A stretch of 64,000 nucleotides of DNA. It comes from Cyanobacteria bacterium FACHB-471. Its GTDB lineage: Bacteria; Cyanobacteriota; Cyanobacteriia; Elainellales; Elainellaceae. Numbering within the stretch: position 1 is the stretch's first letter; each line of letters starts with the position of its first letter. The notes under the pieces are model-generated. The model ran no database searches. It saw only the letters and a program-made list of their open reading frames with translations, and was not told where the DNA came from. The position numbers were made by a program, and so were the translations under genes. Where the stretch lies: the NCBI GenBank assembly GCA_014695345.1, contig JACJOC010000020.1, positions 230,436 through 294,435 of the forward strand. Direction: 5' to 3'. Positions 25,997 to 35,200 of the stretch are shown piece by piece.

Positions 25997-26638
25997 TCAG
26001 ATGTAGCGAATATTTTGCTCAGTTCGGCTGAGGTGAGAGATATCACCGCTCAACTCCATCAGCCATTCATCTCTCTGCTTGACCAACTTGAACAGTCCGC
26101 AAAGTGGACAACTGACGTGAACGGGGTCTTCTAACAGCCCTCTAGTTGCCCCCAAGACAGAAGCTCCATGTCCTACCAGCAGCAGGTTTTGCGGAAACTC
26201 GGCCGCTAAGTGTCGAGCAACTTTTCCTGCCCGCCGCAAAGCCGTCTGCTCCGTTTCAGGAAACTCGGCAATGACGCGGGAAGTATAGCTGCGATCGACT
26301 CTCGGAAACAGTTGGGATAGGGAGTCAATCGTTAAACATTCAGGCGTTGAAAAAAACCAATTAGGGTTAAGAAACTCACTCAGCCCAGACTCAACCTTGA
26401 TAGAAAGGTCTAACGCTTCTGCGACATAGTGAGCAGTTTCTATCGTGCGTAAAAAAGGGGAGGCAAAAATGTGGACAATCTTTTCCCCTTGAAGGCGCTT
26501 TCCTAGCTCTTTTGCCTGCAAAATTCCATCAGCAGAAAGCCCCGGATCAAAGGGTCGTTCAGCAGTGCGATGCCAGCTAGAGTCAACAAAGTCCTGACGG
26601 TTTCCGTGCCTTGCAATCCAAACAGTCTGGCTCATCAA
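25997..26638 (-). CDS. Histidine phosphatase family protein
   Basis: 213 aa. The RHG motif is at residues 10-12 (WIARHGNRQDF) and supplies the phospho-accepting His. PFLRTIETAHYVAEAL is the second Arg-containing segment and LLVGHGASVLGATRGL the second His. The form with RPFDPGLSADGILQAKELGKRL resembles the phosphoglycerate-mutase-like/UBASH3-type group. Substrate is unknown. It runs leftward after glk's promoter region without overlap. Either of the first two Met codons could be the start. Confidence 0.88.
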   Translation of the reverse strand: MMSQTVWIARHGNRQDFVDSSWHRTAERPFDPGLSADGILQAKELGKRLQGEKIVHIFASPFLRTIETAHYVAEALDLSIKVESGLSEFLNPNWFFSTPECLTIDSLSQLFPRVDRSYTSRVIAEFPETEQTALRRAGKVARHLAAEFPQNLLLVGHGASVLGATRGLLEDPVHVSCPLCGLFKLVKQRDEWLMELSGDISHLSRTEQNIRYI

Positions 26639-26755
26639 CTGAAACTGAGTTAGCTAAAACCTCATCTCATCTTACTCGCTGCAAACGAGGGTCACTATAG
26701 CAATTCTAAATAGGTCGAGGGGGTACACCCCTCAACCCACTCAACTTGTATAGGT

Positions 26756-27133
26756 TTAAGCAGACAGGAGCAACGCAGCAGACTCGATTGGATAACCAAC
26801 CGCCTTCCAAGCTGCTACCCCGCCTCTCAGTTCAGAAATGTTTCTATAGCCTGCTTGCCGGAGCTGTGCCGCAGCCTCAACCGTTTCATCGTCTGTTTCG
26901 CCGTAAATGTAGATATCGCGGTCAAGCTCTAAGCTTGTCATGGCACGGTGAGTCAACTCGTGAATGGGCATACAAACTGCCCCCATGATGTGGTGCGAGT
27001 TGAATTGAGTGCGATCGCGCACATCAACAATCGTCAGCGCAGGCTCTCCCCAATCCAAACGAGCCTTAAGGTCGTGCACACGCGATCGGGACTTGAGCGA
27101 CGGAGGAGTTGGGAGAATACCGAAGAATTTCAT
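26756..27133 (-). CDS. Rhodanese-like protein without the active-site cysteine
   Basis: 125 aa. ALTIVDVRDRTQFNSHHIMGAVCMPIHEL is the CH2A/first rhodanese segment and ELRGGVAAWKAVGYPIE the last. Where active enzymes have a Cys-x4-R-S loop, this one reads DIYIYGETDDETVEAA, with no Cys. It therefore should not carry persulfide sulfur and may bind partners or act as a regulator. A paralogue with the same loop is encoded at 44822-45304. It is cytoplasmic, with no signal peptide. Confidence 0.8.
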   Translation of the reverse strand: MKFFGILPTPPSLKSRSRVHDLKARLDWGEPALTIVDVRDRTQFNSHHIMGAVCMPIHELTHRAMTSLELDRDIYIYGETDDETVEAAAQLRQAGYRNISELRGGVAAWKAVGYPIESAALLLSA

Positions 27134-27243
27134 GAGGAGCTACCGCGAGGAGGTGGGTTGCTTGCAATGTAACAACTAATCTTAAGGTTTGCAAATTTTT
27201 ATAGGTCGAATCTTTACTCGGAAGCGATTTTATGTATGAGATT

Positions 27244-28071
27244 TCACAGCGCCACTTCTTGAATCTCGGCAAGGGTAAGCAATTCCTCAGAAACGGGGGT
27301 TTCAAGCTGATGACGTTGGCAGCGAACATCGAAAGTGCAAAATCCACACTGATCTTCAGCCGCTTCTACTTGTGGAAACGGCGTTCCTGCCTGATAGGCC
27401 TTCAGCCATGCGGTCAGTTGATCCAGTAGCCCCCCCAACTTTGAGCGAATTGCCTGATGTTGGCTGGTGCTGTAGTTAAATCTCAGACTTTGTGGCTGAA
27501 GTTTTGTCTCACTTGTCCCTAAGTTTGATATCTCTGAGTCTGATGTCTCTGAAGCGGATTGGGTTGCCCGCACAAACCAGTAGGTAATCGAAATATCTTC
27601 GGGCGAATAGTCACTGGTTTCCGCTAGCACAAAGGGGTATAGCCGAGTTTGCCAACTTTCTGCCAGCCAACGCTGGTTTTGAGGCAAAGGGTAAGTTTTC
27701 CAGTCTAAAATTTGCGCCTGCTGCGGGTTAAGAATCAGCAGGTCATACACCACCGTCAGCAAATAGCCCTGAAACTTTAAGCTGCGACGATGCTCACTCT
27801 GGCGAAAAACCGCTTGCTGTTGAAATAGCTCTGGTGCAGCCTGAATGAATGCATCTACCGAGTTTTGCAGCAACGGATCGGTCGTGTCCATCAGCAGGGG
27901 TAACCCCAATTCACGCTGCTGCATCAGCAGGTGAAACCGACTGCCCCAATTCATCTGATCTTGTTGTTCTGAGGCGATTGGAGTACCCAGCTGATCGAGG
28001 TAAACCTGCTGAAACTTGCGAGGACAGGTTTCCAGTAAGTTGAGCTGAGCTTGAGACAGGCGGATGAGCAT
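27244..28071 (-). CDS. RecB-like PD-(D/E)XK nuclease family protein
   Basis: 275 aa from the internal ATG at 28071 (MLIRLSQAQLNLLETCPRKFQQVYLDQL); an ATG four codons earlier also exists. It has the AddB/Cas4-like layout: a first Cys in ETCPRKF, GSRFHLLMQ with the conserved His, ILDWKTYPLP as the D-x-K catalytic motif, and C-terminal CGFC..DVRC cysteines that with the first would bind a 4Fe-4S cluster. It is a predicted DNA end-processing or repair nuclease. It stands alone, without a CRISPR array or AddA. Confidence 0.83.
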   Translation of the reverse strand: MLIRLSQAQLNLLETCPRKFQQVYLDQLGTPIASEQQDQMNWGSRFHLLMQQRELGLPLLMDTTDPLLQNSVDAFIQAAPELFQQQAVFRQSEHRRSLKFQGYLLTVVYDLLILNPQQAQILDWKTYPLPQNQRWLAESWQTRLYPFVLAETSDYSPEDISITYWFVRATQSASETSDSEISNLGTSETKLQPQSLRFNYSTSQHQAIRSKLGGLLDQLTAWLKAYQAGTPFPQVEAAEDQCGFCTFDVRCQRHQLETPVSEELLTLAEIQEVAL

Positions 28072-28123
28072 AGCGTTCGGCAAATGTTCCTGGCAAACGT
28101 TCCCAGCAAATATTTCAGACGGA

Positions 28124-28708
28124 TTAATTTTTGGTCAGCACAAATACACTGCCCTCATTCCCTCGCCCAATCCGCAGATCGTCATCCAGGTAGGTAATGT
28201 CTAGCCAGCCTTGCTGATCTCGGTTGGTGATATTGAAGTCAATCGCCGCAAATTTCTGACCTGCCTCGATCGCCTCAATAAAGTGAACGGGAGACTGATA
28301 GTCAATTAGGCGTTGCAACCCTAGAATCGATCGCTCAAATTTCACCTGAACGCGGCGATCGCTCACCGCCTCAAACCGAGCCGCAACACTCACCAACCCT
28401 TCCAGATAAGGTACCCCGTAGACTTCTGCAATGTTGTAGATCTTCGCTTCTCTCGCCCGAACATATTGATAAATTTGTCCCAGCTTAAACAAAGGTAATT
28501 GATCGATTCTCAATAGATCCTGGCTGGTGGTGTAAAGCAATCGCCAATTACCGTCAAGCTTGTTGGGCACTTGAAGGGAGCGCGGGTTAGGGTTCTGGTC
28601 TTCTACCTGAGCAATAACAGATAAAATGGCTTGCTTGTCTGATTCGGTCGTCAGCAACCCCCGATTTTTACCCGCGATCGCCTCCAGCAGCTTAGCTTTC
28701 GCAATCAT
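28124..28708 (-). CDS. PAP/fibrillin family (plastid lipid-associated protein) homologue
   Basis: 194 aa from ATG 28708 (MIAKAKLLEAIAGKNRGLLTT); an ATG six codons upstream is less likely. DGNWRLLYTTSQDLLRIDQLPLFKLGQIYQY is the lipocalin-like PAP_fibrillin signature. FERSILGLQRL and WLDITYLDDDLRIGRGNEGSVFVL complete the barrel and C-terminal motif. Chloroplast homologues coat plastoglobules and help in photoprotection; in cyanobacteria they associate with thylakoids and lipid stress. It lies just upstream of the nuclease gene, leftward. Confidence 0.9.
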   Translation of the reverse strand: MIAKAKLLEAIAGKNRGLLTTESDKQAILSVIAQVEDQNPNPRSLQVPNKLDGNWRLLYTTSQDLLRIDQLPLFKLGQIYQYVRAREAKIYNIAEVYGVPYLEGLVSVAARFEAVSDRRVQVKFERSILGLQRLIDYQSPVHFIEAIEAGQKFAAIDFNITNRDQQGWLDITYLDDDLRIGRGNEGSVFVLTKN

Positions 28709-29146
28709 TATAATTGACCTCCACATAAGATGTAATCGTGAGAAATTTGAACGCTAGAAATTCCAGTTATTTCAATACCGCTTGTTGAGTTCTTAACTGT
28801 TTAACGATGGATTGTTTAAACCATTTCGCTTTGAGTAAGACACAACTCGCCAATTTCAACCTAAAGATGTCTTGACAACTTTCTTGACCTAAGATGAAAT
28901 TTGAGCTAGCACTATCAGGCGTACTAAGCAGGGGTAGGGCGGTTGATCAACCGTTTACTAAAACTTCATCTATATAAGGTTTTACCTACATTAAGGTTTT
29001 ACCTATGCTGAGGTTTCACCCACATCTTAGAAGCTTGACTCTAAGATCCAGCAGTTGCCATCTGAATTTCCTCATTCCAATGAGGGAGTTGCCCAAGAGT
29101 TCGATTGTGTAGTGATTTAATCTATTACCAACATTTGCTAAGTAGT
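28709..29146. other. Divergent intergenic region with short tandem repeats
   Basis: 438 bp. At about 28977-29020 there are three imperfect copies of an 18-bp unit (AAGGTTTTACCTACATT, then AAGGTTTTACCTATGC, then AGGTTTCACCCACAT). No gene or longer hairpin is evident. It should hold promoters for the fibrillin gene and DUF3134. Confidence 0.45.
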
Positions 29147-29380
29147 ATGTACAATCCCGCGCTTCGTCAATATCCTCGTAGTCAACCCGCTCCTGTAATT
29201 CCACCTCAACAGGATGCCTCGATTTTAGATTGGCTCGAGGGAACAGGTCGGCTCCTAGCCCGTGAAGTGCAAGAGCCGGACTATCGCGAAGAAGAAGAAG
29301 AAATCAATGAACTGATGGCAGGCGATGATAGCAGCTTTGATGATGATGACGATGATGATGTAGTAGAGCTAGACGATTAA
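29147..29380 (+). CDS. DUF3134 protein
   Basis: 77 aa starting at ATG 29147 (MYNPALRQYPRSQPAPVIPPQQ); a frame 42 bases longer upstream has no support. DASILDWLEGTGRLLAREVQEPD is the DUF3134 core, which is restricted to cyanobacteria. The C-terminus is extremely acidic, with a run of seven Asp (SSFDDDDDDDVVELDD). Function is unknown. It lies 134 bp before mraY in the same direction. Confidence 0.85.
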   Translation: MYNPALRQYPRSQPAPVIPPQQDASILDWLEGTGRLLAREVQEPDYREEEEEINELMAGDDSSFDDDDDDDVVELDD

Positions 29381-29514
29381 CACAGATTGAGGGATAATCC
29401 CGGCAGTGGTAAAGAACGATTAAGCTGGATCAACTCACAAAGTTTGATCCTGATGAACCAGAGGCAATTTGTAAGTCTTTGGATATACCTGGTGTGGAGT
29501 GAAGTGAGACAGTT

Positions 29515-30621
29515 GTGGACGCTAAGCTATTTTCTGACAAGCCCGTAGGGTTTTCCGGCGTGGGTTTGTTTTTGAGTTTAAGCATTGCTCTCAGCGGTGC
29601 ATCTCTTTGGCTAGATTGGTTGGCGGGGCGATCGCTCGGTTTAGGAGCTTCTTTAACAGCTCCGCTTTGGGTCTGTACCCTAGCAACCGCAGCCCTCGGA
29701 TACTGGGCGATTCCGCTCTTACGACAGCTAAAGGCAGGGCAGGTCATTCGTGAAGATGGACCTCAAGCCCATTTGAAAAAGGCGGGAACGCCAACGATGG
29801 GCGGCATCTTCTTTATCCCTGTTGGGGTGGCGATCGCCCTACTCTGGTCAGGCTTTGCCTCGGAAGTCGTCGCTGTCTCTGCACTCACCCTCTCCTATGC
29901 GGCAATTGGTTGGCTCGACGATTGGCAAATTTTACGTCGCCGCTCCAACAAAGGCATTTCCCCAAAGCTAAAGCTCGCTTTGCAAATCGGCTTTGGCGGT
30001 CTATTTTGCCTCTGGCTGCTGTGGAGCCAACCCTTTAGCATCACAAACCTAGCGCTGCCCTTCGGGTTTTCTTTGCCGTTGGGCTTTTTGCTATTTCCCC
30101 TGGGCTGGTTTGCGCTCGTTGCCGAAAGTAATGCCACCAACCTCACCGATGGGTTAGATGGGCTGGCGGCTGGCACGGCGGCGATCGCTCTATTGGGGCT
30201 AGGCGTATTAGCGGCTCCAACTTCTCCCGCACTGATGGTGTTTTGTGCCTGCATGAGCGGTAGCTGTCTCGGCTTCCTGTCCTACAACCGCAATCCTGCC
30301 AGTGTATTTATGGGCGACACAGGCTCTCTGGCATTGGGGGGCGCACTCGCAGCCGTCGCTCTGCTCAGCAACAATTTGCTAGGGTTGCTCATTCTTAGCG
30401 GCATTTTCTTTGTCGAAACCCTTTCAGTCATTGCTCAGGTTAGCTACTACAAAGCCACCAAAGATGCAAACGGCATCGGCAAACGTCTGCTCAAAATGGC
30501 TCCACTCCATCACCATTTAGAACTGACGGGCTGGTCAGAGACACAGATTGTTGCCTGGTTCTACACGATTAGTGGCATCCTGGCAATGTTGTGTCTGGTG
30601 CTATACCCGGTTTTTGGATGA
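29515..30621 (+). CDS. mraY: Phospho-N-acetylmuramoyl-pentapeptide-transferase
   Basis: 368 aa from a GTG start (VDAKLFSDKPVGFSG); no ATG is nearer. It is a ten-helix membrane enzyme that transfers phospho-MurNAc-pentapeptide to undecaprenyl phosphate, forming lipid I. Motifs: AHLKKAGTPTMGGIFF, GWLDDWQIL with the Asp pair, NATNLTDGLDGLAAGT, and KMAPLHHHLELTGWSE with the HHH triad. The stop overlaps the next gene's start (ATGA), so the two are translationally coupled. Confidence 0.96.
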   Translation: MDAKLFSDKPVGFSGVGLFLSLSIALSGASLWLDWLAGRSLGLGASLTAPLWVCTLATAALGYWAIPLLRQLKAGQVIREDGPQAHLKKAGTPTMGGIFFIPVGVAIALLWSGFASEVVAVSALTLSYAAIGWLDDWQILRRRSNKGISPKLKLALQIGFGGLFCLWLLWSQPFSITNLALPFGFSLPLGFLLFPLGWFALVAESNATNLTDGLDGLAAGTAAIALLGLGVLAAPTSPALMVFCACMSGSCLGFLSYNRNPASVFMGDTGSLALGGALAAVALLSNNLLGLLILSGIFFVETLSVIAQVSYYKATKDANGIGKRLLKMAPLHHHLELTGWSETQIVAWFYTISGILAMLCLVLYPVFG

Positions 30622-31568
30622 AGGTAATTACCCCAGCATCAACTCAGTATTATGACTGGCAAGGCTTCCGCTGTGCCTATGAAGTTCAGACTCGTAGTTC
30701 GGGAGTTGATGCTGGACAAATTCCGTTATTGCTAATTCATCCGATTGGGGTGGGTCTGTCCCGACGCTTTTGGGATCGGTTCTGCCAAAGCTGGTTTGAG
30801 GGTCAGCCCAATTCGCTGTACCTGCCTGATCTGCTGGGCTGCGGGGAAAGCGCTCTGCCCCACGTCGCCTACACACCTGAAGATTGGGCAGCTCAGCTTC
30901 AGCACTTTTTGCAAACGGTGGTACAGCAACCCGTGGTAGTGGTAGTCCAGGGGGCACTGCTGCCAGTGGCGATCGCCCTCACTCAATTACAGGCTTCACC
31001 TCAGTCCAATTCGTCTAACCTGGTTCGGGGGCTGATTTTGGCTGGCCCACCTGCCTGGAAAGTGATGACTCAGGCAACCTCACCCTGGCAGCAAAAATTA
31101 AGCTGGAATCTATTTGACTCACCGCTAGGTAATGCTTTTTATCGCTATGCTCGACGGCGCGAGTTTTTGCGTTCTTTTTCCACCAAACAACTTTTTGCCA
31201 CTGCCGATGCAGTCGATGCAGAATGGCTGGATGAGCTAATTGCTGGGGCAAAAGATCCGGAGAGCCGCCACGCTGTTTTTTCATTTTTGGCAGGTTTTTG
31301 GCGTAAAAATTACGAGCAGGCGATCGCTCACCTCACTCAACCCACCCTGGTCGTCATTGGCAACACCGCCTCCAGCATCAGCCGCTCTGGACAAGCAGAA
31401 ACACCAGAGCAGCGCATGGCAGACTACCTGAAACGGCTACCTCATGCTCAAGGCATTCAGCTAGCAGGTCGTAACGTGTTGCCTTACGAATCAACTACAG
31501 AATTTGTCGAGGCGATCGCCCCTTTTATTCAGAGTCTTGGGAGCGAAGCGGAAGCGATCGGCAAGTAA
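30618..31568 (+). CDS. Alpha/beta-fold hydrolase
   Basis: 316 aa from ATG 30618, overlapping the mraY stop by 4 bp. LLLIHPIGVGLSRRFWDRF is the HG-like oxyanion loop and LYLPDLLGCGESALP the following turn. The nucleophile elbow region reads VVVVQGALLPVAIAL, where Gly-x-Ser-x-Gly would be expected; the Ser appears replaced by Gly (QGAL). ILAGPPAWK and PTLVVIGNT follow the usual fold. So catalysis may differ or be absent. The substrate is unknown. Coupling to mraY is conserved-looking but its meaning is unclear. Confidence 0.8.
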   Translation: MKVITPASTQYYDWQGFRCAYEVQTRSSGVDAGQIPLLLIHPIGVGLSRRFWDRFCQSWFEGQPNSLYLPDLLGCGESALPHVAYTPEDWAAQLQHFLQTVVQQPVVVVVQGALLPVAIALTQLQASPQSNSSNLVRGLILAGPPAWKVMTQATSPWQQKLSWNLFDSPLGNAFYRYARRREFLRSFSTKQLFATADAVDAEWLDELIAGAKDPESRHAVFSFLAGFWRKNYEQAIAHLTQPTLVVIGNTASSISRSGQAETPEQRMADYLKRLPHAQGIQLAGRNVLPYESTTEFVEAIAPFIQSLGSEAEAIGK

Positions 31569-32257
31569 GCAAATTGCACCTGTCGGAGCTTTAGAGAGTA
31601 TTTGAAAAGCCTTAATCTGTCCGAGAGATTCGTAGGGGAAAATCCTTTGAGCAACGATTTTTCGTTATTCCAAATATTGCTGGACGAATGCTTCGACTCA
31701 CGCAAGGCATTACCTACTTCTCAAACATCCTCGTATATACTGAAGCATTATTTGTTGAGCAAACTGTTAGTAACGGTTTAGTCAGATCAACTTTTGTATA
31801 ACCCAAACGAAGCTTTTAACTCATAAAATCCGCGATCGAATAGAACGGCCATCAATAAAAAGTTTGTGTTGCGTTATACATCTGCTCTTAATTTTTATTG
31901 CAAGTCATAAACGATGTGTTACCAAATATAACTGAAGTTTCTTAACACTTAAGACCCAATGGCATGATGGGGTGAGTATGAATTGAGCTGTGTACAAATC
32001 CTAGATAATTCAAACATTGGTCAAAGGGGTTGACAAAGCATAATAACCATAGCAACCTTGAGCGACCGATTGACTAATTCCGTGGTGCAATTCTTTCAGT
32101 AGTCAGAGCAATTACCCAGAGTGTGCTTCTACAACCCGTTTAGGATTGCGATAGATACAGGTGAGGAGCGCGGTCAGCTGAAAATGAATGAATCGCAATA
32201 GGTGCAATTGCTATCTACCTCAAAATAGTAACCTTGCCTGATTCCGGGGAATCACCA
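31569..32257. other. Long intergenic region before the diguanylate cyclase
   Basis: About 690 bp, AT-rich. I found no credible coding frame, tRNA or strong hairpin. A TTGACA hexamer at about 32031 could be a -35 box, but no matching -10 is at the right distance. The region may hold an extended 5' leader for the large sensor gene. Confidence 0.4.
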
Positions 32258-35200
32258 ATGCCAATCGTTAGTCTCCGTGCCGGTTCTCAGAGTTGGCAAT
32301 CTAAACTACGTCACTACCAAGTGCCCCTTCAGCTTGTTTTAGTAGCACCCTTCGTGCTGGGGATCATGACGGCAACGGGGACAATTTATTTTCTCTCCTG
32401 GAGCAGTAATCAGCAAATTGACCTCTTTACTGCTCTACTGCTTGGTTTGATTACTTTAGTAGGAGCGATCGCCCTCAGCCTGGTCTTTGCCTGCCTGGTG
32501 GTTAAACCCATTGTGCAGCTTAGCAAAGCGTCAAAAGCGATCGCTGATGGCGAAGACCAGCAGATTCCCACCCGTCTTCAAATCCGCGAACTGGAGACGA
32601 TGGCTCAGGCTTTTAACCAGATGGCGCAGCGGTTGCAAAACTCTTTTGAAGAGGTTAAAGCTGCCCTTCAGGAGTCAGAAACCAAATTTACCAAAGTTTT
32701 TCAATATAGCCCTGACCCGATGACGATTACGACTCTGGCAGAAGGGCGGATTGTAGAAGTAAACGATAGCTTCCTGGATTTTTACGGCTTCAGCCATGAG
32801 GAAACGGTTGGACGCACCACAACAGAACTCAACTTTTGGCAATCTCCAGAAGAGCGATCGCTTTTCAAAGAGCAGCTTGAGCGAGCAGGCACCGTTGACA
32901 ACCTCGAATTCAGCATCAAAACTGCGTCTGGAGAAACAAAAACTATCCTGCTTTCCGCCGAAGTAATGGACCTGGATGGTCAAGCCTGCGTTCTAGCAAT
33001 TCGGCGCAACATTAGCGATCGCAAACTGGTTGAAAGACTCTTACAGGAACGATTTACCCTTCAGCAACAGTACCTCACAGAGTTAACTGAATGGAGAACC
33101 CGCTACGAAGCAGCAGGTCAAGCCAGCGGGCAAATCCTGTATGAATGGGATATTAATGCTGAACGCATTACCTGGGGGCCCAACACAAAAGAAATTTTGG
33201 GCTACACCATTGCCGAGATGCCACAAACCCTGGACGGTTGGATGGAGCTGCTCGACCCAGAACATCCCGAAATTTTGCGGTCTGAAATTGAGAATGCGAT
33301 CGCCCAGGACGATTCTTACCTGGCAGAATACCGAATTCGCCGTCAAGACGGAACGTACATCTGGATCGAAGACAAAAGCCGATTTTTTACCGATAGCTCT
33401 GGAGAATTGGTCAGGGTAATTGGATTTATTGCTGACGTGAGCGATCGCAAACTAGCAGAAACAAAACTGCGCCAGAGTGAAACGGCCCTACTTGCGGCTC
33501 AGCGAGTGGTTCACGTTGGCAGTTGGGAAGCTGACATCGAAAATTTCAGCGGCAGTTGGTCAGAAGAACTGTTTCGCATCTTTGGGCTTGACCCCAACCA
33601 GCCGCGACCCACACGGGCTGAGATGCTCCAGTTTGTCCACCCCGACGATTTAGAAAAAGTTCAACAAGCCGACAATCGCACCCTTGCTGAAGGAGCGCCT
33701 TACCAAATCGATCACCGGATTATTCGACCCGACGGATCAATTCGCCATGTTGAAGCCAGAGGCGAAGTCACCCTAAATGACCGGGGAAACGTGGTTAAGC
33801 TGTTTGGCACGGTTTTAGATATTACCGAGCGCAAACAGACAGAAGCCATCATTCGAGAAAATGAAATTCGCTTTCGCGGCATCTTTGAGCAGGCGGCTGT
33901 CGGGATTGGTGAAATATCGTTAACAGGCAAGTATCTCAACGCAAACTCGCGGTATTGCGAAATTTTAGGCTACTCCAAAGCAGAATTTCTAGAGCTAACT
34001 TTTCACGAAACTACCTATCCCGATGATCTGAACAAAACGCTAGAACATTTTCAGCGACTAATAACAGGTGAAATTCCAGCTTTTTCACTGGAAAAGCGAT
34101 ACGTCTGCAAAGACAAACGTCTATGTTGGACAAACGTAACTGTATCCCTCGCGCGCGACGAAGCAGGAACCCCACTTTATGCAATCTGTGTAATCGAAGA
34201 CATTACAGAACGCAAACAGCTTGAGTTAGCGCTGCAAGCCTCTGAAGCAAAACTAGATAGCATTCTCAATAGTGCGATCGCCTCGATCCTCAGCTTTCGC
34301 CTATTTCCTGACCGAACCTGGCAGTATGATTACTTTTCCGCAGGCTGTGAAACGATCTTTGGCTACACTCCAGCAGAACTGATGGCAGATCACACCCTCT
34401 GGATCTCCCGCGTTCCGCTAGAAGATCAGCAAACGGTAATCATTCCGGCTTTTGACGCTTTATTTACCAAACAGATCGCTCACAAAGAATATCGCTTTCA
34501 GCATAAAGATGGCTCATTGCGCTGGATTCGCAGCACAGCTATTGCCCGCCATGAAGCAGATTACTGGAGGGTAACGGCAGTAGATACCGATATCACAGAG
34601 CGCAAACAGCTTGAACTCGCCCTGCAAGCTTCTGAAACCAATGTAAACAATATTCTCAAGTGTGCGATCGCCTCAATCATGCAGTTTCGCATCTTTGCCG
34701 ACCGTACCTGGCAATGCGATTACATTTCCCCAAGCTGTGAGGCAGTCTATGGCTACACCCAGCAGGAAATTATGGCAAACCCTGACCTTTTCTACTCAGA
34801 AGTTGTGCCAGAAGATTGGGAAACTGTACTGGCACCATTGTTTGAAGACATTTTTGCTGAACGTTCCTCTCAAGCAGAATATCGCTTTCGAGACAAAGCC
34901 GGGAACCTTCGCTGGATTGCAGTGAGCTTTACCTCACAGCGTGACGAAATGGCTGATTGTTGGATTGTCACTTCTATTGAGATCGACATTACCAATCGCA
35001 AGCAGCTTGAACTTACCCTACAAGCAACCCAAACCAAACTTAGCGACCTGATTAATAGTGCGATCGCCTCGATTACCAGTTTTCGCGTATTCCCTAACAA
35101 AACCTGGAAGTACGATTACATCTCTTTGGGCTGTGAAGCAATTTTTGGCTATAGCAATCAGGAGTTAATGGCAAACCCTGACCTGTGGGCAGCAAACGTA

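Noticed and set aside
27244..28071. Cas4 of a CRISPR system
   Set aside because: The RecB-like nuclease with Fe-S cysteines resembles Cas4, but no cas gene or repeat array is nearby.
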